Below, piece by piece: positions 31,077 to 37,141 of a stretch of 37,141 nt of DNA; within the stretch, counting starts at the first letter, position 1; the number at the start of each line of letters is the position of its first letter. The notes under the pieces were generated by a model, which saw nothing but the letters and a program-made list of their open reading frames with translations, searched no databases and was not told where the DNA came from. This DNA is from Candidatus Methanomethylophilaceae archaeon (GTDB lineage: Archaea > Thermoplasmatota > Thermoplasmata > Methanomassiliicoccales > Methanomethylophilaceae), in assembly GCA_944322255.1 (NCBI GenBank), contig CALUOK010000020.1:1-37141 (forward strand), written 5' to 3'. A program made the position numbers and the translations under genes.

Positions 31077-31109
31077 TATAAAGTAAATCAGGGGGTCACC
31101 GAAAACCCC
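31077..31109 (-). promoter_or_regulatory. Promoter of the YhaO-YhaN operon with shared 24-bp upstream element
   Basis: TATAAA (plus reading) at 31077-31082, then 3 bp, then the 24-bp element at 31086-31109, identical to 1094-1117 and including CAGGGGGTCACCGAAAACCC. Orientation and spacing relative to the TATA box are the same at both loci. The core reads GGGGT-N8-ACCCC in the direction of transcription. Confidence 0.7.
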
Positions 31110-31217
31110 GAAAAAGTATTAACGGACATTGAATCGTCATGCGGAGACCGCCGCCGGCATGCTGGCATCAAGAGCCATTATTATCTGGATTAGCCATCCA
31201 TCTCGTCGGAGAGCCAC

Positions 31218-33050
31218 ATGGACTGCATCAAGAAGAAGGTGAACGAGGAGCTGAAGGCCGGATGGATCGGCCCAAACCGGAGCTGCGACTACCACCCCAG
31301 CCACTTCGAGGGGCAGGACTGCACTTTCTGCTACTGCCCGTTCTACCCCTGCGAGGACACCGACCTGGGGGACTTCATAGTAGGCAGGCGCGGCAACAGG
31401 ATCTGGAACTGCTCCGACTGCCTCTTCATACACCGCACGCCCGTGGTGAAGTTCGTGCTCTCCGAGATCGAGCGCCTGGGCATCACCGAGGCCGGAGACC
31501 CCCGCTTCCCGGATGTCCTGGCATCGGCCAAGGAGAGGTTCTACCGCCCCGGCAGGGCCCTGATGGTCGTCGGCGCCACATCCGACGCGGGGAAGTCCGT
31601 CACGGTGGCGGCGATATGCAGGATCCTCCACAGGAGGGGCTTCCTGGTGGCCCCGTTCAAGAGCCAGAACATGAGCCTGAACTCCAAGGTCACCCGCTCC
31701 GGCTCCGAGATCGCCATGATACAGACCCTCCAGGCAAAGGCCGCCGGGCTGAAGAACCCGGACGCCCACATGAACCCCATACTCCTGAAGCCGAAGGGCG
31801 ACACCACGTCCCAGGTCATGGTCCTGGGCCAGCCCTACGGCGACTACAACGTCACCGACTACTACGGCAAGTTCGTCCCCGGGCCCGGCAGGGAGATCGT
31901 CCGCGAGAACGTGGACTTCCTGAAGGGCAGGTACGACTTCGTCATCATGGAGGGCGCCGGCTCCCCCGCGGAGATAAACATCTACGACAGGGACATAGCC
32001 AACATGGGCGCGGCGGTCATCGCCGACGCCGACGTCGTCCTGGTGGTCAACGTGGAGTGGGGAGGCTCCTTCGCATACGCCTTGGGCACCATAGAGCTCA
32101 TCCCCGAGGAGGACAGGAAGCGCATCAAGGGCGTCATATTCAACAACCTGCGCGGGAAGGCAGACAGCTTCAGGTCCGCCATACCGGAGTTCGAGAGGAT
32201 CTCCGGGGTGCCGGTCATCGGCGTGGTCCCCCATGCTGACGTGGTGCTGCCCTCCGAGGACTCGGAGGCCCTGCGCGGCATCCGCGGGAAGGGCGAGGGC
32301 AGGTGCCTCGTGGGAGTGGTCAAGTTCCCCAGGATCGCCAACTTCACCGACCTGGACCCGCTGTTCCTGGAGGATGTGTCCGTGGTGTTCGTGGAGAAGG
32401 CCTCGGACCTGGACGGCGTGGACGCGGTCGTGCTCCCCGGAACCAAGAACACGATCAACGACCTCAGATGGATGGACGAGCGCGGCATCTCCGACAGGCT
32501 CAGGGAGCTCCGCGGCAAGGTGCCGATCGTGGGCATCTGCGGGGGGTACCAGATGATGGGGACCACCCTGGACGACTCCCAGGGGATCGAGGGAGGTGTC
32601 AAGGATTGCGTGGCGAAGGGCCTCGGGTTCTTCGACAACGTCACCACCTTCGGCGAGTACTCCAAGAGGATAGTAAATAACACCGCCGAGATGCTGGTGG
32701 GAGAGGGCGGCGAGGTCACCGGATACGAGCTCCACATGGGTGTCACCGACGTGCATGAGAAGCCGCTGTTCAGGATGACCAACCGCTTCGGTCCTGACGC
32801 CGGCGAGGAGGAGGGCTCCGTCAGGGAGGACGAGATGCTCTTCGGCACCTACCAGCACGGGATATTCGACAAGATGCCCTTCAGGAAGTACTTCCTCTCG
32901 TTCGTCAGCCACGACGGCAAGAGGCCCGACACCTCCGACGTCAGGGACTACGACGACATAATCGAGGAGAACATCGACAGGCTGGCGGACGTGTTCGAGG
33001 AGAACCTGGACATCCCCGCGCTCCTGGGCATCCTGGGGGTGTCGGAATGA
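31218..33050 (+). CDS. cbiP: Cobyric acid synthase fused to an N-terminal Cys-rich domain
   Basis: A 610-residue amidotransferase that amidates adenosylcobyrinic acid a,c-diamide to cobyric acid in B12 synthesis. Residues ~19-75 are a small metal-binding-type domain (GQDCTFCYCPFYPC, then WNCSDCLFIH) not present in classical CbiP. The synthetase part begins at ~113 with P-loop GATSDAGKS, then FKSQNMSLNS and EGAGSPAEINI. The glutaminase-3 domain has C441 in GICGGYQMMG and H547 in GTYQHGIFD. GGAG lies before the ATG at 31218. The next gene overlaps it by 4 nt. Cobamides are essential here for methyl transfer, in line with the methyltransferase at 10034-11089. Confidence 0.92.
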   Translation: MDCIKKKVNEELKAGWIGPNRSCDYHPSHFEGQDCTFCYCPFYPCEDTDLGDFIVGRRGNRIWNCSDCLFIHRTPVVKFVLSEIERLGITEAGDPRFPDVLASAKERFYRPGRALMVVGATSDAGKSVTVAAICRILHRRGFLVAPFKSQNMSLNSKVTRSGSEIAMIQTLQAKAAGLKNPDAHMNPILLKPKGDTTSQVMVLGQPYGDYNVTDYYGKFVPGPGREIVRENVDFLKGRYDFVIMEGAGSPAEINIYDRDIANMGAAVIADADVVLVVNVEWGGSFAYALGTIELIPEEDRKRIKGVIFNNLRGKADSFRSAIPEFERISGVPVIGVVPHADVVLPSEDSEALRGIRGKGEGRCLVGVVKFPRIANFTDLDPLFLEDVSVVFVEKASDLDGVDAVVLPGTKNTINDLRWMDERGISDRLRELRGKVPIVGICGGYQMMGTTLDDSQGIEGGVKDCVAKGLGFFDNVTTFGEYSKRIVNNTAEMLVGEGGEVTGYELHMGVTDVHEKPLFRMTNRFGPDAGEEEGSVREDEMLFGTYQHGIFDKMPFRKYFLSFVSHDGKRPDTSDVRDYDDIIEENIDRLADVFEENLDIPALLGILGVSE

Positions 33051-33883
33051 GCAGGATCCTCGTTCTGGGCACGTCTTCCGGTGCCGGGAAGACCACGTTC
33101 TGCGCCATGCTGTGCCGGTACCTGGCCCGCAGGGGGCTGGACCCGGTGCCCTTCAAGGGGCTGAACCTGTCCCTGAACTCATACGCCACCGCCGACGGCG
33201 GCGAGATAGGCATAGGCCAGGCGTTCCAGGCCTGGTCAGCCGGGCTGGAGCCGGAGACCGACATGAACCCGGTGCTCCTGAAGCCCTCCGGCGGAGGAGT
33301 CATCCAGCTGGTCCTGAACGGGAGGCCGTCCCAGGACGTGTCCGAATCAAAGCCCATGGACAGGAAGGGGGCGCTGGAGGAGGCCGCCCAGGCTTTCGGC
33401 AGGCTCTCTGAGAGGCACGGGTTCGTCGTCTGCGAGGGCTCCGGATCCCCTGTGGAACTGAACATAATGGACGGCGACGTGGCCAACGTGGGCCTCATGC
33501 GCAGGCTGGGCGTCCCGGCGATCCTCGTAGGGGACATCGAGAGGGGCGGCGTTTTCGCGGCCGTCTACGGAACGTGGAGGCTGATCCCCGACGACGTCAG
33601 ACCGCTGCTGAAGGGTTTCGTGATCAACAGGTTCAGGGGCGACGCGTCCATCCTGGGCGACGGCATCAGGAGGATCGAGGAGCTCACCGGCATGAGGTGC
33701 CTGGGCGTGCTCCCATATATGGACCTCAGGTTCCCCGAGGAGGACTCGCTCTCAGACTCATCCGGCAGGCTCGAGGGCGGCGACGTCCGCTCGGCGTTCA
33801 TGGCAAACGTGGACGAGCTCACCGACAACGCGGAGAGGTCAGGATTCGACTTCGAATCTCTGATAAAATTCGCGGACGAGTGA
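33047..33883 (+). CDS. Second CobQ/CbiP-like synthetase without glutaminase domain
   Basis: A 278-residue protein matching the synthetase half of cobyric acid synthase: P-loop GTSSGAGKT at residues ~8-16, FKGLNLSLNSYA, MNPVLLKPSG, CEGSGSPVELNIMDGD and GDIERGGVFA. It ends about where the glutaminase domain would start, after a short tail. Translation is coupled to cbiP (ATGA overlap), so it may share that enzyme's glutaminase by forming a hetero-oligomer, or act on a different carboxylate with another amide source. All ATP-site motifs are intact, so it is not simply decaying. Confidence 0.82.
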   Translation: MSRILVLGTSSGAGKTTFCAMLCRYLARRGLDPVPFKGLNLSLNSYATADGGEIGIGQAFQAWSAGLEPETDMNPVLLKPSGGGVIQLVLNGRPSQDVSESKPMDRKGALEEAAQAFGRLSERHGFVVCEGSGSPVELNIMDGDVANVGLMRRLGVPAILVGDIERGGVFAAVYGTWRLIPDDVRPLLKGFVINRFRGDASILGDGIRRIEELTGMRCLGVLPYMDLRFPEEDSLSDSSGRLEGGDVRSAFMANVDELTDNAERSGFDFESLIKFADE

Positions 33884-34075
33884 TCATCCGCCGGAGGCCA
33901 CCCTCACGGCGCGGACCTCGGCGTCCTCGGGCGGCACGGTGTCCATGGGCACGGGCCTGCCCCCGATCATGAAGATGAACGCGTCCGGGTTCTGACCGGC
34001 CCTGACCGCGGCTGACTGGATCGTCTCGCCGGCCTCGATGGGGACCCTCGCATCGGATATCAGAAGGGATGCCAT
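33884..34075 (-). CDS. ThiS/MoaD-like ubiquitin-fold protein with C-terminal Gly-Gly
   Basis: A 63-residue beta-grasp protein: MASLLISDARVPIEAGETIQ (first hairpin and helix start), FIFMIGGRPVPMDT (the 'v.lNG..v..d' segment), VPPEDAEVRAVRVASGG at the end. The terminal Gly-Gly is what E1-like enzymes activate in ThiS, MoaD and archaeal SAMP proteins, used for sulfur transfer or protein conjugation. ATG at 34075 is chosen because GGAGG lies just before it and a TATA box (34097-34103) about 22 nt upstream; a longer start at 34150 lies upstream of that box. The stop codon abuts the stop of the convergent CobQ-like gene. No E1 gene is in the window. Confidence 0.75.
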   Translation of the reverse strand: MASLLISDARVPIEAGETIQSAAVRAGQNPDAFIFMIGGRPVPMDTVPPEDAEVRAVRVASGG

Positions 34076-34096
34076 GGCCCTCCATCCACCGCCCTC

Positions 34097-34103
34097 TATA
34101 TAA
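34097..34103 (-). promoter_or_regulatory. TATA box of the ThiS/MoaD-like gene
   Basis: TATATAA (plus reading) 22-28 nt upstream of the ATG at 34075. This spacing excludes the longer open frame as the real start. Confidence 0.55.
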
Positions 34104-34282
34104 CCGTGGCCGGCCCGCAGGTGGGATGATTCCTCCGATGCGTCCAACATGTCCGCTAACGGAACTTACTTTAATGCTGGGTGCCATCGCAGTTCACTAG
34201 ACAACCACATTCCTGGACGGCGTTTGACCGTCTCTCATCGGGCCGTGGTGCCCATTCAAACAGCTTTTGGGGAGAGAACAAG

Positions 34283-35644
34283 ATGAACAGCGACTACAAG
34301 AGATACATAGAGAAGAAGGCCGACATCTGCATGTCCGCGGACAGCTTCTCGCCCGACCTCTACGAGAAATACGACGTGAAGAAAGGTCTCCGCGACTCCA
34401 AGGGGAACGGTGTCGTCGTCGGCCTCACCACCGTGTCCGAGGTCAACGGGACCATCAAGGTGGACGGGGTGAAGGTCCCCTGCGAGGGCAGGCTCAAGTA
34501 CCGCGGGTACGACATCCGCGACCTCTGCGACGGGTTCATCAACAAGCGCTTCGGCTTCGAGGAGTGCACGTACCTACTGCTGTTCGGGTCCCTGCCCTCC
34601 AAGAAGGAGCTGGAGGAGTTCAAGTACTACCTGGCCGAGCAGAGGAGGCTGCCGATCAACTTCGTCAGGGACGTGGTGATGGTCGCCGCCAGCAAGGACA
34701 TCATGAACTCCATCACCAGGTGCATACTCTCCCTGGCCTCCTACGACAAGAAGGCCCTGAACAACAGCCTGGACAACGTCATCAGCCAGTGCATCTTCCT
34801 CATCAGCGTCTTCCCCATGCTCACCGTCTACAGCTACCACGCCTACAACCACTACATCAACGACGAGAGCATGTACATCCACAGGCCGGACCCCAAGCTG
34901 TCCACCGCGGAGAACCTCCTCCGCATGCTGAGGCCGGACAAGTCCTACACCTACCTGGAGGCCACCGTCCTGGACCTCGCCCTGGTCCTGCACATGGAGC
35001 ACGGCGGGGGGAACAACTCGACGTTCACCACCAGGGTCACCACGTCCTCCGGTTCGGACACCTACGCCGTCATCGCCGCCGCCATGTCCTCCCTGAAGGG
35101 CCCCAAGCACGGGGGAGCCAACCTGAAGGTCATGGAGATGATGGAGGACATCAAGAAGCACGTCAAGCACCCCGAGAACGAGAAGGACCTGAAGAAGTAC
35201 CTCAACGAGATCCTCGACAAGAAGGCCTTCGACCGCCAGGGCCTCATCTACGGGATGGGACACGCCGTCTACACCAAGTCGGACCCCAGGGCCGAGGTGT
35301 TCAAGTCCTTCGTGGAGAAGCTTGCCACCGAGAAGGGACGCCACGACGACTACATGATCTACGCCTCCATCGAGAGGCTGGCCCCGGACCTCATCCTGGC
35401 CAAGAGGCCCAACGCCACCAGCGTCTGCGCCAACGTCGACTTCTACAGCGGTTTCGTCTACGACATGCTGGACATCCCCAAGGAGCTCTACACGGCGCTG
35501 TTCGCCACAGCCAGGATCGTCGGATGGAGCGCCCACCGCATCGAGGAGATCGTCACCTCCAACAAGATCCTCCGTCCCGCCTACATCAGCATGTGCGAGA
35601 ACAAGGAGTACGTGGACCTGGACGACCGTGGAGAAGTACAATAA
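34283..35644 (+). CDS. gltA: Citrate synthase
   Basis: A 453-residue citrate synthase condensing acetyl-CoA and oxaloacetate. KYRGYDIRDL near residue 75 opens the family core; the active-site His are in EHGGGNNSTF and GPKHGGANLK, and the Asp/Arg segment is GMGHAVYTKSDPRA. The N-terminal ~60 residues extend beyond the minimal archaeal enzyme and, with the length, resemble larger Si-type homologues common in anaerobic bacteria. In a methanogen it would feed 2-oxoglutarate and glutamate synthesis. The ATG at 34283 follows GGGGAG by 8 nt. A TATA-like TTACTTTAA at about 34166-34174 implies a leader of ~85 nt. Confidence 0.92.
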   Translation: MNSDYKRYIEKKADICMSADSFSPDLYEKYDVKKGLRDSKGNGVVVGLTTVSEVNGTIKVDGVKVPCEGRLKYRGYDIRDLCDGFINKRFGFEECTYLLLFGSLPSKKELEEFKYYLAEQRRLPINFVRDVVMVAASKDIMNSITRCILSLASYDKKALNNSLDNVISQCIFLISVFPMLTVYSYHAYNHYINDESMYIHRPDPKLSTAENLLRMLRPDKSYTYLEATVLDLALVLHMEHGGGNNSTFTTRVTTSSGSDTYAVIAAAMSSLKGPKHGGANLKVMEMMEDIKKHVKHPENEKDLKKYLNEILDKKAFDRQGLIYGMGHAVYTKSDPRAEVFKSFVEKLATEKGRHDDYMIYASIERLAPDLILAKRPNATSVCANVDFYSGFVYDMLDIPKELYTALFATARIVGWSAHRIEEIVTSNKILRPAYISMCENKEYVDLDDRGEVQ

Positions 35645-35667
35645 ACCCGGAACCCCATCCGGATACC

Positions 35668-36126
35668 ATGTTCGGAAGAGTCTCCAAGGAGAAGGTCGTG
35701 GACAACGTCCGCCGCGCAGTCGAGGGCCTCGACCTCAAGTACGACGAGAGGGAGGACAACAGCATCGTACTGGGCGCCATGGGCGACGACAACCCCATAG
35801 GCATGGTCATCGTCACGGACGACGAGCACAAGACCCTGAACATCTACTGCTACCTGATGTTCGACATCCCGGAGGCTGCCAGGACCAAGCTGGTCCCCGA
35901 ACTGAACACCGTCAACAACACCATCAACAACGGCGGTTTCTACATGGCGGACGAGGAGCCCAAGATCTACTTCAAGATCGTCCAGAGCTACTACGACAGG
36001 GTGCCCTCCGTCGAGATGATAAGGCACCTGCTGACGGTGGCCTTCAAGACCGTCGACATAAACGACGGCAGGCTCAAGGACCTCATCCCGGCCGACTCGG
36101 TCAGGAAGGACCCCATGTTCTCATGA
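35668..36126 (+). CDS. YbjN-like protein
   Basis: A 152-residue cytoplasmic protein whose pattern (short helix, GLDLKYDERED, strands, MFDIPEAARTKLVPELNTVNNTI, NNGGFYMADEEPKIYFKIV, then a long helix MIRHLLTVAFKTVD) matches the YbjN family, which has a type III secretion chaperone-like fold and no clear biochemical role. It lies 23 nt after citrate synthase on the same strand and could be co-transcribed. It converges on nadA with a 6-nt overlap. The frame is open far upstream as an antisense-free shadow of citrate synthase; the ATG at 35668 is the first sensible start. Confidence 0.75.
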   Translation: MFGRVSKEKVVDNVRRAVEGLDLKYDEREDNSIVLGAMGDDNPIGMVIVTDDEHKTLNIYCYLMFDIPEAARTKLVPELNTVNNTINNGGFYMADEEPKIYFKIVQSYYDRVPSVEMIRHLLTVAFKTVDINDGRLKDLIPADSVRKDPMFS

Positions 36127-37023
36127 GCGCCTGATCATGCGCTCCACGGGCCTGCGGGCCCGCTCGACCACTTCCTCGGGAAGCTCCACCCTGTTGCCGA
36201 GATCCGAGAGCACGCTCTCCACGGTCTCGAGGGTGGCCATCTTCATGGCGCCGCACATGGCGGACTCCGGGAAGTGGAACCTCTTGCCGGGGCAGTTGAC
36301 CTCCAGCCTGTGGCGCATGCCGACCTCGGTCAGGACGATGAACTCGTCGAGGGACGACTCCCTGCAGTGGTTCAGCATCTTCTCCGTGGACCCGATCACA
36401 TCAGCCAGCGCCAGCACCTCGGCCCTGCACTCCGGATGGGCGAGCACCTCCGCGCCGGGATGGGCGGCCTTCAGCTCGCGGACCTGCTGCACGGATATGG
36501 ACTGGTGGATGGGGCAGAAGCCCTGCCAGAGGACGATGTCCTTGCCGGGGCACCTGGACGCCACGTAGGAACCGAGATTCCTGTCCGGGACGAAGACCGC
36601 GCCCTCGGACTTAAGCGAGGAGACGATGTCCACGGCGTTGGACGAGGTGCAGCAGACGTCCATCTCGGCCTTGCAGGAGGCGGTGGAGTTGACGTAACCC
36701 ACGACCTCCTTTCCGGGGTTCGCGGCCTTGGCGGAGACGATCTGCTCCGGGCTGCACATCTGCGCCATGGCGCAAACGGCGGCCGGGTCGGGGATGAGCA
36801 CGGTCTTCCCCGGGTTGAGGATCTTGGCGGTCTCGGCCATGAACGTGACGCCGCAGAACACGATGACGTCGGCGTCGGTCTCGGTGGCCCTGACTGAGAG
36901 ACCCAGTGAGTCCCCCACGTAGTCCGCAATGTCCTGCACCTCGGGCAGGCAGTAGTTGTGCGCCAGGATTACGGCGTTCCTCTCCCTCTTGAGCCTGACG
37001 ATCCTCTCGCCGACGGATTCCAT
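36121..37023 (-). CDS. nadA: Quinolinate synthase A
   Basis: A 300-residue [4Fe-4S] enzyme that condenses iminoaspartate with dihydroxyacetone phosphate to quinolinate, the first committed step of NAD synthesis. It has three repeats of the NadA fold. ILAHNYCLPEVQDIADYVGDS opens repeat 1, VFCGVTFMAETAKIL and AVCAMAQMC carry the first cluster Cys, NSTASCKAE follows, WQGFCPIHQ the second Cys, and SAMCGAMKMATLE the third. ATG 37023 is chosen because the TATA box at 37044-37049 lies about 21-26 nt upstream; the in-frame GTG at 37041 would be almost on the TATA box. Confidence 0.95.
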   Translation of the reverse strand: MESVGERIVRLKRERNAVILAHNYCLPEVQDIADYVGDSLGLSVRATETDADVIVFCGVTFMAETAKILNPGKTVLIPDPAAVCAMAQMCSPEQIVSAKAANPGKEVVGYVNSTASCKAEMDVCCTSSNAVDIVSSLKSEGAVFVPDRNLGSYVASRCPGKDIVLWQGFCPIHQSISVQQVRELKAAHPGAEVLAHPECRAEVLALADVIGSTEKMLNHCRESSLDEFIVLTEVGMRHRLEVNCPGKRFHFPESAMCGAMKMATLETVESVLSDLGNRVELPEEVVERARRPVERMIRRS

Positions 37024-37043
37024 GCCCGTGCATCGACCCACAA

Positions 37044-37049
37044 TATAAA
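37044..37049 (-). promoter_or_regulatory. TATA box of nadA
   Basis: TATAAA (plus reading) 21-26 nt from the ATG at 37023, giving a leaderless transcript. Confidence 0.6.
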
Positions 37050-37091
37050 GACATGACCGAGACCTGTGCAGAGTACACAGTTCGTGTGCGA

Positions 37092-37115
37092 GTGTCTCAC
37101 GCGCGCGTGAGACAC
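37092..37115. repeat. Perfect 24-bp palindrome upstream of nadA
   Basis: Arms GTGTCTCACGCG and CGCGTGAGACAC meet without a spacer. GTGCG at 37086-37090 and CGCAC at 37119-37123 extend the symmetry outward with a small offset. CTGTG...CACAG also lies at about 37065-37081. It is about 43 bp upstream of the nadA TATA box and may be an operator, or a terminator for a gene beyond the window. Confidence 0.6.
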
Positions 37116-37141
37116 GAGCGCACGTCCACTGTGACGGAATC

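Noticed and set aside
34087-34150. Longer N-terminus (25 extra residues) for the ThiS/MoaD-like protein
   Set aside because: The TATA box and GGAGG lie downstream of that start, so the shorter 63-residue form is favoured.
1-37141. CRISPR arrays, insertion sequences, prophage, tRNA or rRNA genes
   Set aside because: No regularly spaced repeats, transposase-like genes or tRNA consensus segments were seen; gene content is ordinary chromosomal.

Overview
The window reads as chromosomal DNA from a GC-rich archaeon, best matched to a methylotrophic methanogen of the Methanomassiliicoccales (Thermoplasmatota). The evidence is an archaeal-type aspartyl-tRNA synthetase, archaeal DnaG, the archaeal bifunctional FBP aldolase/phosphatase, a short archaeal triosephosphate isomerase, a MtaA/MtbA-type methylcobamide:CoM methyltransferase and cobamide-synthesis genes. 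TATA-like boxes sit 20-35 nt upstream of many starts, which suggests leaderless transcripts. The lineage is inferred from gene content only. No tRNA, rRNA, CRISPR array or insertion sequence was seen.

Layout. 1-2168: the start of a circularly permuted ATP-grasp gene, a box C/D guide RNA (449-513), a Hjc-like nuclease and an anchored surface protein. 2271-4836: an alpha/beta hydrolase, a decayed toxin-antitoxin pair and aspS. 5076-8605: a heterodimeric ABC exporter operon with a palindrome-rich promoter. 8695-14003: phosphoglycerate mutase, a prolyl-tRNA editing factor, the methyltransferase, an asparagine-synthase-like PP-loop enzyme, FBP aldolase/phosphatase and TIM; the three sugar-phosphate enzymes serve gluconeogenesis and glycolysis. 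14337-19634: a Cys-rich unknown protein, a ferredoxin-like aldo/keto reductase, a peroxiredoxin and a zinc/cadmium efflux pair, the last two with operator-like palindromes. 19705-24165: an exported PLD-family protein, a GNAT acetyltransferase and a large surface protein. 24250-31052: a protease-less LonB-like ATPase, dnaG with a structured upstream region, and a membrane-anchored YhaN/YhaO (Rad50/Mre11-like) pair. 31218-37141: two CobQ/CbiP-type genes, a ubiquitin-like GG-tail protein, citrate synthase, a YbjN-like protein and quinolinate synthase.

The most interesting signals are non-coding. An identical 24-bp element (1094-1117 and 31086-31109) lies exactly 3 bp upstream of the TATA box of both the Hjc-like nuclease and the YhaO-YhaN operon, about 30 kb apart. 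This suggests a shared regulator of DNA-processing genes. The C/D RNA has four textbook boxes, and its D guide predicts methylation of the C in CUCAU, which could be the wobble base of elongator tRNA-Met. The roughly 240-nt region upstream of dnaG folds into consecutive hairpins, the last of which hides the ribosome binding site.
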